Positions 6,520 to 6,520 of a stretch of 6,520 nucleotides of DNA are shown here, piece by piece (position 1 is the first letter of the stretch; each line of letters opens with the position of its first letter). Both the position numbers and the translations under genes were made by a program. Source of the stretch: CAYXZO01 sp964469505 (lineage in GTDB: Bacteria; Fidelibacterota; UBA8477; JABMPR01). Location of the stretch: the NCBI GenBank assembly GCA_964469505.1, contig CAYXZO010000097.1:1-6520 (forward strand), in the 5' to 3' direction. The notes below the pieces were generated by a model. That model did no database searches, was not told where the DNA came from, and saw only the letters and a program-made list of their open reading frames with translations.

Positions 6520-6520
6520 C

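Overview
The window holds a compact bacterial fatty-acid beta-oxidation operon, read entirely on the minus strand (right to left). It is bounded by a divergent tRNA-Lys gene on the right and by a hairpin terminator plus the first codons of another leftward gene on the left. Bacterial origin is clear from the Shine-Dalgarno sites, the overlapping and tightly packed cistrons, the intrinsic terminator and the sigma70-type promoter in front of the tRNA. The phylum cannot be fixed from this sequence. The three enzymes are of the Bacillus FadE/FadA/FadN type, but that set occurs in many phyla.

Layout, right to left. At 6447-6519 is a tRNA-Lys (anticodon CUU) on the plus strand, with a very good promoter at 6403-6431. 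Between it and the operon lies a control region (6228-6446) with a candidate minus-strand promoter (6324-6352). A TetR-type palindrome (6303-6322) covers the predicted start of transcription. A possible 18-codon leader ORF ends inside the start codon of the regulator. Then follow tetR (5595-6227), fadE acyl-CoA dehydrogenase (3836-5602, overlapping tetR by 8 bases), fadA thiolase (2676-3806, 29-base gap) and fadN, a fused 3-hydroxyacyl-CoA dehydrogenase/enoyl-CoA hydratase (290-2638, 37-base gap). An intrinsic terminator lies at 187-218. Left of it are three tandem 8-base repeats (61-84) and the start of a leftward gene (1-39).

How the genes work together: FadE makes the trans-2-enoyl-CoA. 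The crotonase half of FadN hydrates it and the dehydrogenase half oxidises it to 3-ketoacyl-CoA. FadA cleaves that to acetyl-CoA and a shortened acyl-CoA. The three proteins therefore cover one whole turn of the spiral. No acyl-CoA ligase or electron-transfer flavoprotein is in the window. The TetR protein is the first cistron and probably represses its own operon until an acyl-CoA (inferred ligand) releases it.

The operon itself is ordinary and all visible catalytic residues are present. I found no mobile element, CRISPR array, defence system or wholly new system. The points worth a second look are in the control regions: the nested palindromes at the operator, the coupled leader ORF, and the tandem repeats in front of the left-hand gene.
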